A DNA stretch of 64,000 nt from positions 1,550,001 through 1,614,000 of the forward strand of contig NZ_FNSZ01000001.1 in assembly GCF_900105245.1 (NCBI RefSeq). Direction: 5' to 3'. A program made the translations under genes and the position numbers. Below, piece after piece: positions 15,846 to 24,787 of the stretch (positions are counted from its first letter, which is position 1; every line of letters begins with the position of its first letter). Source of the DNA: Streptomyces sp. 1222.5. GTDB taxonomy: Bacteria > Actinomycetota > Actinomycetes > Streptomycetales > Streptomycetaceae. A model generated the notes under the pieces. That model was not told the origin of the DNA and ran no database searches. It saw only the letters and a list, made by a program, of their open reading frames with translations.

Positions 15846-16850
15846 ATGCGTATCGGAATCCTCGGCCTGGGCCGCATCGGCGCCTTCCACGCCGAGACCC
15901 TCTCGGAACTGGACGCCGTCGACACGCTCGTCGTCGCCGATCCGTTCGCGGACGCCGCCAAGGCCGCCGCCGAGCGGTTCGGGGCCGAGGTGGCGGACTC
16001 GCCGGAGGCACTCCTGGCGGCCGGTGTCGACGGCCTCGTCGTGGCGGCCGCCACGGACGCCCACCCCGCGCTGATCCGCGCCGGTGTCGAGGCGGGCGTG
16101 CCGGTCTTCTGCGAGAAACCGGTGGCCCGGACCATGGCCGAGGGCGTCGGGGTACTGGCGGCCGTGCGCGACAGCGGCGTCCCGATCCAGATCGGCTACA
16201 ACCGCCGCTTCGACGCGGGCTTCGCCGCCGCGCGGGCCGCCGTGCGGGCGGGCGAGCTGGGCACGCTGCACACGGTCCGGTCCACCACCCTGGACCCGGC
16301 TCCGCCGCCGGCCGCGTACGTCGCCGCGTCCGGCGGGATCTTCCGGGACTGCTCCGTGCACGACTTCGACATCATCCGCTGGGTGACGGGGCGTGAGGTC
16401 ACCGAGGTGTACGCGGTCGGCGGCAACCGCGGCGCCGACTACATCGCGGCGGCCGGCGACGCGGACACCGTCGGCGCGGTCCTCACCCTGGACGACGGCA
16501 CCCTCGCGGTGGTCTCCAACTCCCGTCACAACGGTCGGGGTTACGACGTGCGGATGGAACTCCACGGCTTCCGGGACTCGATCGCCGTGGGCCTGGACGA
16601 TCAGCTGCCGCTCCGCTCCGTCGAGCCCGGCGTGAGCTTCCCGGCCGGCACCCCGCACGACTTCTTCATGGACCGGTTCACCGACGCCTACCGCGCCGAA
16701 CTGACCGCGTTCACCGAGGTCGTGGCCGGCACCCGGCCCTCGCCCTGCACGATCGAGGACGCCCTGGAGGCGGGCTGGATCGCCGAGGCCTGCACCCTGT
16801 CGCTGCGCGAGCACCGGCCGGTGAGCCTCGCGGAGGTGCGGAAGGGATGA
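15846..16850 (+). CDS. Gfo/Idh/MocA-family dehydrogenase 2, inositol 2-dehydrogenase-like
   Basis: 334 residues from ATG 15846 (AGGAAG upstream). Rossmann motif GLGRIG (7-12) and the EKP motif at 90-92 (FCEKPVARTM). The catalytic region CSVHDFDIIRWVTG carries the Asp and His pair used by inositol dehydrogenases (DxxxH pattern reversed as HDFDIIRW is common in IolG-like proteins). This shape is closest to bacterial inositol 2-dehydrogenases, which turn myo- or scyllo-inositol into the inosose with NAD+. Last gene of the 13780-16850 operon and followed by a hairpin. Exact inositol isomer or sugar unknown. Confidence 0.85.
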   Translation: MRIGILGLGRIGAFHAETLSELDAVDTLVVADPFADAAKAAAERFGAEVADSPEALLAAGVDGLVVAAATDAHPALIRAGVEAGVPVFCEKPVARTMAEGVGVLAAVRDSGVPIQIGYNRRFDAGFAAARAAVRAGELGTLHTVRSTTLDPAPPPAAYVAASGGIFRDCSVHDFDIIRWVTGREVTEVYAVGGNRGADYIAAAGDADTVGAVLTLDDGTLAVVSNSRHNGRGYDVRMELHGFRDSIAVGLDDQLPLRSVEPGVSFPAGTPHDFFMDRFTDAYRAELTAFTEVVAGTRPSPCTIEDALEAGWIAEACTLSLREHRPVSLAEVRKG

Positions 16851-16857
16851 GACCACG

Positions 16858-16886
16858 GTGCGGCGCCCGGACATCGGGCGCCGCAC
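16858..16886. terminator. bidirectional terminator hairpin
   Basis: GTGCGGCGCCCG (16858-16869) pairs perfectly with CGGGCGCCGCAC (16875-16886) around a GACAT loop. It lies 7 nt after the plus-strand dehydrogenase and 7 nt after the end of the minus-strand small ORF at 16894. Confidence 0.75.
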
Positions 16887-16893
16887 GCTCGTC

Positions 16894-17094
16894 TCAACCG
16901 CAGTACCGGATCAGCCACTCGTCCGGGTTGTAGGTGTCACGGGCCGGGTCCGGCACGGTCGCGGGCTTCGTCTCGACCGTGTCCTCCGGCCGTATCCGCT
17001 CGGGCAGTGTGCCGAAGCGGTGGGCACGCCGGGCCGCCGCGTCGGTGGTGGCCGTGTCCTGGGCGCTCTGCCGGGGCTCGGTGCGCTGCGTCAT
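16894..17094 (-). CDS. small hypothetical protein (66 aa)
   Basis: ATG 17094 has GGGAGGACGAG directly upstream. The product is polar and proline/threonine-rich, with a tail reading NPDEWLIRYCG. There is no signal peptide or membrane segment. A single Cys lies next to last. I do not recognise a family. It sits between two hairpins, so it is probably its own transcript. A longer frame to 17136 exists but lacks a ribosome site. Confidence 0.55.
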   Translation of the reverse strand: MTQRTEPRQSAQDTATTDAAARRAHRFGTLPERIRPEDTVETKPATVPDPARDTYNPDEWLIRYCG

Positions 17095-17172
17095 CTCGTC
17101 CTCCCGTCTGCGCGGGCATCCCCCGTCGTCCTTCACAACGCCCGCGTGCCCCCGCTTGGTTCCCGTACGCCT

Positions 17173-17223
17173 GCCGGCCGAATCCCCTGCGGTTGCGCAG
17201 GAACCGCAGGGGATCCGGCCGGC
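17173..17223 (-). terminator. long hairpin ending the ABC operon
   Basis: The arms 17173-17194 and 17202-17223 pair over about 22 bp with a single A-C mismatch (core ATCCCCTGCGGTT / AACCGCAGGGGAT) around a 7 nt loop. It begins 10 nt downstream of the minus-strand ATPase stop. There is no U-run, as is usual in Streptomyces. Confidence 0.8.
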
Positions 17224-17232
17224 GTGGGCGGG

Positions 17233-18144
<912 letters not shown>

Positions 18145-18147
18145 CGG

Positions 18148-19224
18148 TCACCTCCGGGTCGCCGTGCGCTGGACCCATAGATTGATCAGGACGGCGCCGA
18201 GCAGCATCACGCCGAGGAAGGCCTTGAACCAGTCCGGGTTCCAGCCGGCGTAGACGATGCCCTGCTGGACCATGCCGAACATGAAGGCGCCGAAGACCGG
18301 TCCGATCGCCGAGCCGTAGCCGCCGGTGAGCAGACAGCCGCCGATGACGGCCGCGGCGATGTAGATGAGCTCCTGGCCGACGCCCTCGCCGGACTGCACG
18401 GTGTTGAAGGAGAACAGGTTGTGCATGCCGACGAACCAGGCGCCGAAGCCGACCAGCATGAACAGCGTGATCTTGGTAAACCCGACCGGGACGCCGACGG
18501 CGCGGGCGCTGTCCTTGTTGCCGCCGACGGCGAAGATCCAGTTGCCGTACTTGGTGCGCAGCAGAACCCAGCTGGCCAGGGCGGCGAAGACCAGCCACCA
18601 GACCACGGTGATCTGCACCTCCACCCCGCCGACGTCGAAGGACGACGCGAAGATCTTCTTGGCCTGGTCGAAGCCCTGCATGTCGCTGATGTCGTCGGTG
18701 GCCACGTTGCCGGTGACCGACTTGGTCACGGCGAGGTTCACGCCCTGAAGGATCAGGAAGGTGCCGAGGGTGACCAGGAAGCTGGGCAGTCCGGTCTTCA
18801 CCACCATCCAGCCGTTGAAGGCGCCGACCGCGAGAGAGGCGGCCAGGGCGACGATCACACCGGTCCACACGTTCAGGGTCAGCTGGTAACTGAGCATGCT
18901 CGCGGTGAGCGCCGAGGTGATCACCGCGACACCGGCCGACAGGTCGAACTCGCCGCCGATCATCAGCAGGGCCACGGGCAGGGCCATGATCCCGATGGTC
19001 GAGGACTGGTAGAGGATCGTGGCCATCGAGCTGCCCTGGCGGACCGAGGGCGCGACGATCAGGAAGAAGACCAGGACCGCGGCGGCGCCGAGGAAGACGC
19101 CCACCTCCGGCCGGGCCAGCAGCCGGAGCACCAGGGGGCGCCGGGTCGTACGGCCGTCACTCTGCTCGGGGCCGGGCGCCGGCGGTGTCCCCACCGCCGG
19201 CTCGGCGTGCTGGGCCATGCTCAT
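18148..19224 (-). CDS. sugar ABC transporter permease, CUT2 (RbsC-like)
   Basis: 358 residues from ATG 19224; the ATG overlaps the binding-protein stop as TGATG on the minus strand, so translation is coupled. About 9-10 hydrophobic segments. GGEFDLSAGVAV is the CUT2 permease signature near the EAA-like region, and GGNKDSARAVGVPV matches the conserved cytoplasmic loop that touches the ATPase. These permeases work as dimers with one ATPase dimer and import ribose, xylose, fructose or inositol. Given the inositol dehydrogenase-like gene nearby, an inositol-type substrate is plausible but unproven. Confidence 0.93.
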   Translation of the reverse strand: MSMAQHAEPAVGTPPAPGPEQSDGRTTRRPLVLRLLARPEVGVFLGAAAVLVFFLIVAPSVRQGSSMATILYQSSTIGIMALPVALLMIGGEFDLSAGVAVITSALTASMLSYQLTLNVWTGVIVALAASLAVGAFNGWMVVKTGLPSFLVTLGTFLILQGVNLAVTKSVTGNVATDDISDMQGFDQAKKIFASSFDVGGVEVQITVVWWLVFAALASWVLLRTKYGNWIFAVGGNKDSARAVGVPVGFTKITLFMLVGFGAWFVGMHNLFSFNTVQSGEGVGQELIYIAAAVIGGCLLTGGYGSAIGPVFGAFMFGMVQQGIVYAGWNPDWFKAFLGVMLLGAVLINLWVQRTATRR

Positions 19225-20243
19225 CACCTGGTGCCCTTCGCGGCGAACTCGGAGACCTTGTCGACGTTGGACTTGTCGACGAAGGCCGGGCCGGTCAGCA
19301 CCGGCTGCTCGCCGCCGCCGCTGTAGTTGCCGTTGTTCTTGTAGAGCCACAGGGAGTCGACCGCCAAATAGCCCTGGAGGTAGGGCTGCTGGTCGACCGC
19401 GAACTCGATGGTTCCCTTCTGTACGGCCTTGACCAGGTCTTTGTTGAGGTCGAACGTGGCGACCTTCGCCTTGCTGCCCGCGTCGCCCACCGACTGCACC
19501 GCGGTGAGGGCGAACGGCGCGCCGAGTGCGACGACGGTGTCGATGGACTTGTCCTGCTTGAGCTTCGCCGTGATGGTCGACTTCACGGACGGCATGTCGG
19601 TGCCGTTCACGTACAGGGTCTCAGTGGTGCCCTTGAACGTCTTCTTCACGCCGTCGCAGCGCTGGGTGAGACCGACGTTGCCCTGCTCCTGGATCACGCA
19701 CACGATCTTCTTGGCGCCGGTGGTGTTGAGCTTGTTGCCGACCGCCTCGCCCGACACGCTCTCGTCCTGCCCGAAGAACTCCAGCAGGCCCAGCTTCTTC
19801 CAGTCGCTCAGACCGGAGTTCAGTCCGACGACCGGTATGCCGGCCTGCCGTGCCTTGCCGATCACGTTCTTCATGGCGTCCGGCTTGGCCAGGGTGACCG
19901 CGATGCCGTCGACCTTCTGGTCGACGGCGTTCTGCACCAGGTTGGCCTGGGTGCCCGCGTTCGGGTCGGCGGAGTAGACCAGCTTGACGTTGTCCTTGGC
20001 CGCCGCGGCCTCCGCGCCCTTGCGGACGGTGTCCCAGAAGGTGTCGCCGGGTGCCTGGTGGGTGACCAGCGCGACGGTCATCCGGGGGGTGTCGGCCTTG
20101 CCCGCGGAGGCGTTCGCCGCTCCTTCCTCGGCCTTCTTGCCGCCGGAGCTGCTGGAGCAGCCGGCGAGGGTGAGGGCTGCCGCGGCGGCCACAGCCACAA
20201 CGGGGGCCAGCCTGCGGGAGCGGGAGCGAGAAGAGCGGTCCAT
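19224..20243 (-). CDS. sugar ABC transporter substrate-binding lipoprotein
   Basis: 339 residues from ATG 20243 with AGGACAG close upstream. Signal peptide with Arg-rich start and lipobox LAGC, giving lipidated Cys29. The mature part is a ribose-binding-type (periplasmic binding protein I) fold: MTVALVTHQAPGDTFWDTVRKGAEAAA, then PVVGLNSG and IDTVVALG elements. It captures the sugar outside the membrane and hands it to the permease. First gene of the operon. A -35-like TTGACA lies on the minus strand at 20337-20342 with a weak TTGGAT at the -10 distance (20314-20319). Confidence 0.93.
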   Translation of the reverse strand: MDRSSRSRSRRLAPVVAVAAAAALTLAGCSSSSGGKKAEEGAANASAGKADTPRMTVALVTHQAPGDTFWDTVRKGAEAAAAKDNVKLVYSADPNAGTQANLVQNAVDQKVDGIAVTLAKPDAMKNVIGKARQAGIPVVGLNSGLSDWKKLGLLEFFGQDESVSGEAVGNKLNTTGAKKIVCVIQEQGNVGLTQRCDGVKKTFKGTTETLYVNGTDMPSVKSTITAKLKQDKSIDTVVALGAPFALTAVQSVGDAGSKAKVATFDLNKDLVKAVQKGTIEFAVDQQPYLQGYLAVDSLWLYKNNGNYSGGGEQPVLTGPAFVDKSNVDKVSEFAAKGTR

Positions 20244-20432
20244 CTGTCCTTGCACCTCACTGTGCGTCGGGGGAGGGACGCCTGCGCTTGGGCACGCTGT
20301 GCGTTGGGACGGGATCCAAGTCCCTGACGGGCCCGCTGTCAATACTTTGTTAAGACATCATTTCACAAGCAGGTCCGAATGTAAGTACAAATGATTGACA
20401 TCGTCGCCCGCCGGCCCCTACACCTGAGAGGC
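20244..20432. promoter_or_regulatory. AT-rich divergent promoter region, ABC operon / GntR
   Basis: This 189 nt gap is notably AT-rich around 20340-20400. It holds TTGACA on the minus strand (20337-20342) facing the ABC operon, TGTA-AG-TACA (20380-20389), and TTGACA on the plus strand (20395-20400) facing the regulator. The palindrome is a candidate GntR operator. Confidence 0.5.
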
Positions 20433-21224
20433 ATGAGCCCAGTACACCGCACCCCGCAACGAACGGCATCGGGTGATCGCGCTCTCTCCTCGCTCCCCCT
20501 CACCCTGGACCGCACGAGCCCCGTACCGCTGTACCACCAGCTCGCCCGGCAGCTGGAGTCGGCCATCGAGCAGGGGGCGCTGGCCCCGGGGAACCTGCTC
20601 GGCAACGAGGTGGACCTGTCGGTGCGGCTCGGGCTGTCCCGGCCCACCGTGCGCCAGGCGATCCGGTCCCTGGTCGACAAGGGGCTGCTGGTGCGCCGCC
20701 GCGGGGTCGGCACCCAGGTGGTGCACAGCAAGGTCAGGCGTCCGCTGGAACTCAGCAGCCTCTACGACGACCTGGAGGCGGCCGGGCAGCGGCCGACCAC
20801 CCGGGTGCTGCGCAACGAACGGATCCCGGCGGCCGCCGACGTGGCGGCGGCCCTCGCCGTGCCGGAGGGCGCGGAGGTGACCGTACTGGAGCGGTTGCGC
20901 CGCACCCGCGGCCGCCCGGTGGCCTTCCTGCGCAACTACCTGCCCGAGCCGCTGCTCGAACTCCCCACGGAGCGACTGGAGTCGACGGGGCTGTACCGGA
21001 TGATGCGCTCGGCCGGCCTGACCCTGCACAGCGCCCGGCAGTCGGTGGGCGCCCGCGGCGCCACCGCCGGGGAGGCCGCCCTGCTGGACGAGGAGGAGGG
21101 CGCGGCCCTGCTCACCATGGAACGCACAGCCTACGACGACACCGGCCGGCCGGTCGAGTACGGCAGCCACGTCTACCGGGCGTCCCACTACGCCTTCGAG
21201 TTCCAGCTGCTGGTCAGACCCTGA
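20433..21224 (+). CDS. GntR-family regulator, UTRA (HutC-type) domain
   Basis: 263 residues from ATG 20433 (GAGAGG upstream; an in-frame ATG at 20391 is less likely because it sits in the promoter region). A winged HTH lies at ~25-100 (YHQLARQLESAIEQG...LSRPTVRQAIRSLVDKGLLVRRRGVGTQVV). Then comes a UTRA sensor domain (LERLRRTRGRPVAFLRNYLP ... EYGSHVYRASHYAFEFQL). UTRA binds small sugars or organic acids. Divergent to the sugar ABC operon, so it is the likely repressor of that uptake system and of itself. Confidence 0.92.
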   Translation: MSPVHRTPQRTASGDRALSSLPLTLDRTSPVPLYHQLARQLESAIEQGALAPGNLLGNEVDLSVRLGLSRPTVRQAIRSLVDKGLLVRRRGVGTQVVHSKVRRPLELSSLYDDLEAAGQRPTTRVLRNERIPAAADVAAALAVPEGAEVTVLERLRRTRGRPVAFLRNYLPEPLLELPTERLESTGLYRMMRSAGLTLHSARQSVGARGATAGEAALLDEEEGAALLTMERTAYDDTGRPVEYGSHVYRASHYAFEFQLLVRP

Positions 21225-21248
21225 ATCGGAATCCCCCGCGTTCACACA

Positions 21249-21277
21249 GCCCCCACGGCCGCCCGTGCCGTGGGGGC
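21249..21277 (+). terminator. terminator after GntR gene
   Basis: GCCCCCACGGC (21249-21259) pairs with GCCGTGGGGGC (21267-21277) around a 7 nt loop, followed by a T-containing stretch (TGTTCGTT). It begins 25 nt after the GntR stop. Confidence 0.8.
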
Positions 21278-21495
21278 CTGTTCGTTCCCGGCGCGGCGAA
21301 CACGCAGGTAACGGTGACGATTACGTTTCGGGCAAGAGACTCCCCGAGGCGACCGCACCTATTGACGCATGAGCGGACATGGGGCTGTTATTACGCCCAC
21401 GATGTTCGGTCGAGTTGGTTTCTGAGCGGTTTCGGCGACCTTTCGGTGATCAACTCAACCCCTTGACCGGACCCCTGCATTCCTCAGGAGCCGCC

Positions 21496-22809
21496 ATGCG
21501 CCCCTCCCCCTCAGGTTCTTCCGTCCCGGGTCCCGGCCGCCGCGCGCTGCTGCGCGGAGCGGGTGGTGCCGCACTGCTGGCCGGTGCCGGCATACCCCTG
21601 CTGTCCGCCTGCGGAGGCAGCGGTTCGGGCTCCGACCCGAAGACCGTCACCGTGGGCTCCAACGCCTCCGACGCGGTGCCGAAGAAGGCCTTCGAGAGTG
21701 TCTACGCGGCCTTCAAGAAGCAGTCCGGCCTCACCGTCGACGTCAACACGAAGGACCACAACACCTTCCAGGAGCAGATCAACTCGTATCTGCAGGGCAC
21801 GCCGGACGACGTGTTCAACTGGTTCGCCGGCTACCGCATGCAGTTCTTCGCGGCGAAGAAACTGGCCACGCCCATCGACGACGTCTGGGCGAAGATCGGG
21901 GACAACTTCCCCGAGGCGATGAAGAAGCTCAGCAAGGGCGAGGACGGCAAGTACTACTTCGTGCCGATGACGACGTACCCGTGGGCGGTCTTCTACCGCA
22001 AGAGCGTCTTCGAGCAGCACGGCTACGAAGTCCCCGCCACCTGGGACGACTTCGTCGCCCTGCTGAAGCGGATGAAGAAGGACGGCCTGGTCCCGCTGGC
22101 CTTCGGCGACAAGGACGCCTGGCCGGCGATGGGCACCTTCGACCAGATCAACTTCCGCCTGAACGGCTACGACTTCCACGTCCAGCTGATGGCCGGGAAG
22201 GCCTCCTGGACCGACGCCAAGGTCAAGGCCGTCTTCGACCACTGGACCGAGATCCTCCCCTACCACCAGGACGGCTTCATGGGCCGCACCTGGCAGGACG
22301 CCGCGCAGACGCTGGTCGCGAAGAAGGCCGGCATGTACGTCCTCGGCTCGTTCGTGGCGCAGCAGTTCACCGACAAGGCCGCCCTGGACGACCTCGACTT
22401 CTTCCCCTTCCCGGAGCTGAACTCCGCGCACGGCCAGGACACGGTCGAGGCGCCGACCGACGGCTTCATGGTCAGCAAGTCCCCGAAGAACCACGCGGGC
22501 GTGGTGAAGCTGCTGGAGTACCTCGGCTCCCCGGCGGCCGAGGAGATCTACCTGAAGACCGACCCGAGCGTGGTCGCCGCCTCCAGCAAGGCCGACACCT
22601 CGTCGTACTCGGCGCTCCAGAAGAAGGCGTTCGAGATGATCGGCGGCGCCAAGAGCCTCACCCAGTTCATGGACCGCGACAGCCGCCCCGACTTCACCTC
22701 CACCGTGATGCAGCCCGGCCTGCAGAAGTTCCTGCAGAACCCCAAGGGCGTGGACAGCCTGCTGTCCTCCATCGAGCGCCAGAAGAAGACGATCTTCGCC
22801 TCCTCATGA
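21496..22809 (+). CDS. ABC sugar-binding lipoprotein (CUT1 extracellular solute-binding)
   Basis: 437 residues from ATG 21496 with CAGGAG upstream. The signal has twin Arg (GRRALLRGAGGAALLAG) and lipobox LLSAC, so it may leave by the Tat route and be lipidated at Cys39. The rest is a MalE-type binding protein: FESVYAAFKKQSGLTVDVNTKDHNTF, NWFAGYRMQFFAAKK, and YFVPMTTYPWAVFYRKSVFEQHGYEVPATWDDF, which is the conserved CUT1 segment. It delivers an oligosaccharide or sugar to the two permeases that follow. The stop overlaps the next start (ATGA). Confidence 0.93.
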   Translation: MRPSPSGSSVPGPGRRALLRGAGGAALLAGAGIPLLSACGGSGSGSDPKTVTVGSNASDAVPKKAFESVYAAFKKQSGLTVDVNTKDHNTFQEQINSYLQGTPDDVFNWFAGYRMQFFAAKKLATPIDDVWAKIGDNFPEAMKKLSKGEDGKYYFVPMTTYPWAVFYRKSVFEQHGYEVPATWDDFVALLKRMKKDGLVPLAFGDKDAWPAMGTFDQINFRLNGYDFHVQLMAGKASWTDAKVKAVFDHWTEILPYHQDGFMGRTWQDAAQTLVAKKAGMYVLGSFVAQQFTDKAALDDLDFFPFPELNSAHGQDTVEAPTDGFMVSKSPKNHAGVVKLLEYLGSPAAEEIYLKTDPSVVAASSKADTSSYSALQKKAFEMIGGAKSLTQFMDRDSRPDFTSTVMQPGLQKFLQNPKGVDSLLSSIERQKKTIFASS

Positions 22810-23795
22810 GCAGCCCCATGACGACCGACACGACGACGAAGAGCCCGGAGGCGGCGCCGCCGCCTCCGGGCACCGCGCCTGCGAAGAAGCGGGGCACGAA
22901 CGGCCACCAGCGCCTGCTGACCCGCCGTGACCGCATCACGCTCGCCGTGATGGCGGGCGTGCCCACCCTCCTGCACGTGGCCCTCGTATGGGTCACCGCG
23001 ATCGCCTCGATCTTCCTCGCCTTCACCACCTGGGACGGCATCGGGTTCGACTCGATCAAGTGGGTGGGCCTGGACAACTTCCACCAACTCTTCAGCGACA
23101 ACCCGCAGTTCTGGCCTGCGGTCCAGCACAACGTCATCTGGTTCGTGGCCCTCATCCTGGTCCCGACGCCGTTCGGCCTGTTCCTGGCGGTGCAGCTGGA
23201 CAAGCGGATCCGCTTCAGCCGGGTCTACCAGACCGCGTTCTTCCTGCCGGTCGTCATCTCCATGGCCTGCATCGGGTTCGTCTGGCAGCTCGTCTACAAC
23301 CCGGACACGGGCCTGATCAACAGCATCATCGGCGCCAACAAGCCCGGCGACTACATCGACTGGATCGGCGATCCGAAGCTCAACCTGTGGGCGGTCCTGA
23401 TCGCCGCGTCCTGGCGGCACACCGGCTACATGATGATCCTCTACCTGGCCGGCCTGAAGAGCGTGGACCCGTCGTTGCGCGAGGCCTCCGCGCTGGACGG
23501 CGCCAACGAGTGGCAGACGTTCAGGAGCGTCATCTTCCCCACCCTGCGGCCGACCAACACCGTCGTCCTCGTCGTCACCATCATCGAGGCGCTACGCGCC
23601 TTCGACCTGGTCTTCGTCTTCAACAAGGGCGCCCAGGGCACCGAGTTGCTGTCGATCCTGGTCACCAACAACATCATCGGCGAGTCCAGCCGCATCGGTT
23701 ACGGCTCCGCCATCGCCGTCGTCCTGCTGGTGATCTCGCTCGCGGTGATCGTCCCCTATCTGATCGCCACCTTCCGGAAGGAGCGGCGGGCATGA
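22806..23795 (+). CDS. ABC sugar transporter permease 1 (MalF-like)
   Basis: 329 residues, with an ATGA overlap to the binding-protein gene. The first 45 residues are polar and cytoplasmic; then come six hydrophobic segments. The EAA loop is seen in YLAGLKSVDPSLREASALDGANEWQTFRSVIFPTL (EASALDGA core), the contact site for the ATPase. Sugar importer of the CUT1 class. No ATPase gene is in this operon; in Streptomyces such importers usually share the multi-sugar ATPase MsiK encoded elsewhere. Confidence 0.94.
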   Translation: MSSPMTTDTTTKSPEAAPPPPGTAPAKKRGTNGHQRLLTRRDRITLAVMAGVPTLLHVALVWVTAIASIFLAFTTWDGIGFDSIKWVGLDNFHQLFSDNPQFWPAVQHNVIWFVALILVPTPFGLFLAVQLDKRIRFSRVYQTAFFLPVVISMACIGFVWQLVYNPDTGLINSIIGANKPGDYIDWIGDPKLNLWAVLIAASWRHTGYMMILYLAGLKSVDPSLREASALDGANEWQTFRSVIFPTLRPTNTVVLVVTIIEALRAFDLVFVFNKGAQGTELLSILVTNNIIGESSRIGYGSAIAVVLLVISLAVIVPYLIATFRKERRA

Positions 23796-24679
23796 GCAGC
23801 ACCACCGCCCCGTCGAAGCGGCGCGCCCCGATCCGCCCGGCCCGCGTCCTGCTGCACGTCTTCCTCGCGGGCACCGCCCTCGCCTGGCTCGCGCCCCTGC
23901 TGTGGGCGGTCTTCTCCGCGCTGCGCCCGTACAGCGAGACCAGCGCGAAGGGCTACGTCTCCTGGCCGGACACGCTGAACTTCGACAACTTCACCAACGC
24001 GTTCGAGCAGTCGGACATGACGCACTACTTCGGCAACACGCTGATCATCGCGATCCCGGCCGTGCTGCTGACCCTCTTCCTGTCCTCCTGCGTCGCCTTC
24101 TACGTCAGCCGTTTCGACTTCCGGGTCAACCTGGCGCTGCTGCTGGTCTTCACGGCCGGCAACCTGCTCCCGCAGCAGGTCATCATCACCCCGCTGTACC
24201 GGCTGTACCTGCTCACCGATCTGCCGGGGGTCACGGCGAGCGGCAAGCTGTACGACTCCGCCCTCGGCCTGGTCCTCATCCATGTGGCGTTCCAGTCCGG
24301 GTTCTGCGCGTTCGTGCTGAGCAACTACATGCGCTCGCTGCCGCACGAGCTGACCGAGGCCGCGCTGGTCGACGGCGCCTCGGTGTGGCGGCTGTACTGG
24401 CAGATCACCCTGCCGCTGTGCAAGCCGGCGATGGCGGCCCTCGGGACCCTGCTGTCGATCTGGATCTACAACGACTTCTTCTGGGCGCTGGTGCTGATCT
24501 CGACCGGTGAGAACATGCCGATCACCTCGGCCCTGAACAACCTCTCCGGCCAGTACTTCACCGACCCCAACCTGGTCGCCGCCGGTGCCCTGCTGACCGC
24601 GATCCCGACGCTGGTCGTCTACTTCGTGCTCCAGCGCCAGTTCGTCAGCGGCCTGACCCTGGGCTCCAACAAGGGCTGA
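23792..24679 (+). CDS. ABC sugar transporter permease 2 (MalG-like)
   Basis: 295 residues, with an ATGA overlap to permease 1. Six hydrophobic segments. The EAA loop reads YMRSLPHELTEAALVDGASVWRLYWQITLPL. It completes the CUT1 importer with the genes before it. The operon ends here; the next gene, a secreted GH5 glycosidase 108 nt later, may supply the imported sugar from a glycolipid or glycan, which would explain the grouping. Confidence 0.94.
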   Translation: MSSTTAPSKRRAPIRPARVLLHVFLAGTALAWLAPLLWAVFSALRPYSETSAKGYVSWPDTLNFDNFTNAFEQSDMTHYFGNTLIIAIPAVLLTLFLSSCVAFYVSRFDFRVNLALLLVFTAGNLLPQQVIITPLYRLYLLTDLPGVTASGKLYDSALGLVLIHVAFQSGFCAFVLSNYMRSLPHELTEAALVDGASVWRLYWQITLPLCKPAMAALGTLLSIWIYNDFFWALVLISTGENMPITSALNNLSGQYFTDPNLVAAGALLTAIPTLVVYFVLQRQFVSGLTLGSNKG

Positions 24680-24787
24680 GCCGCCGAACGCTCACCGAGA
24701 ACCTTCCGGTGCACGGGACTTGAAGAGTGCGGCGGTGGCTGGTGGGATGCGCGGCACGAACGGACACCGCCGGACCGGAGGTTCACC

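Noticed and set aside
14111..16396. 761-residue plus-strand open frame
   Set aside because: Out of frame with the PhyH, SDR and dehydrogenase genes and Arg/Gly/Pro-rich.
19224..20342. Long start of the sugar-binding protein at 20342
   Set aside because: The signal peptide and ribosome site place the start at 20243.
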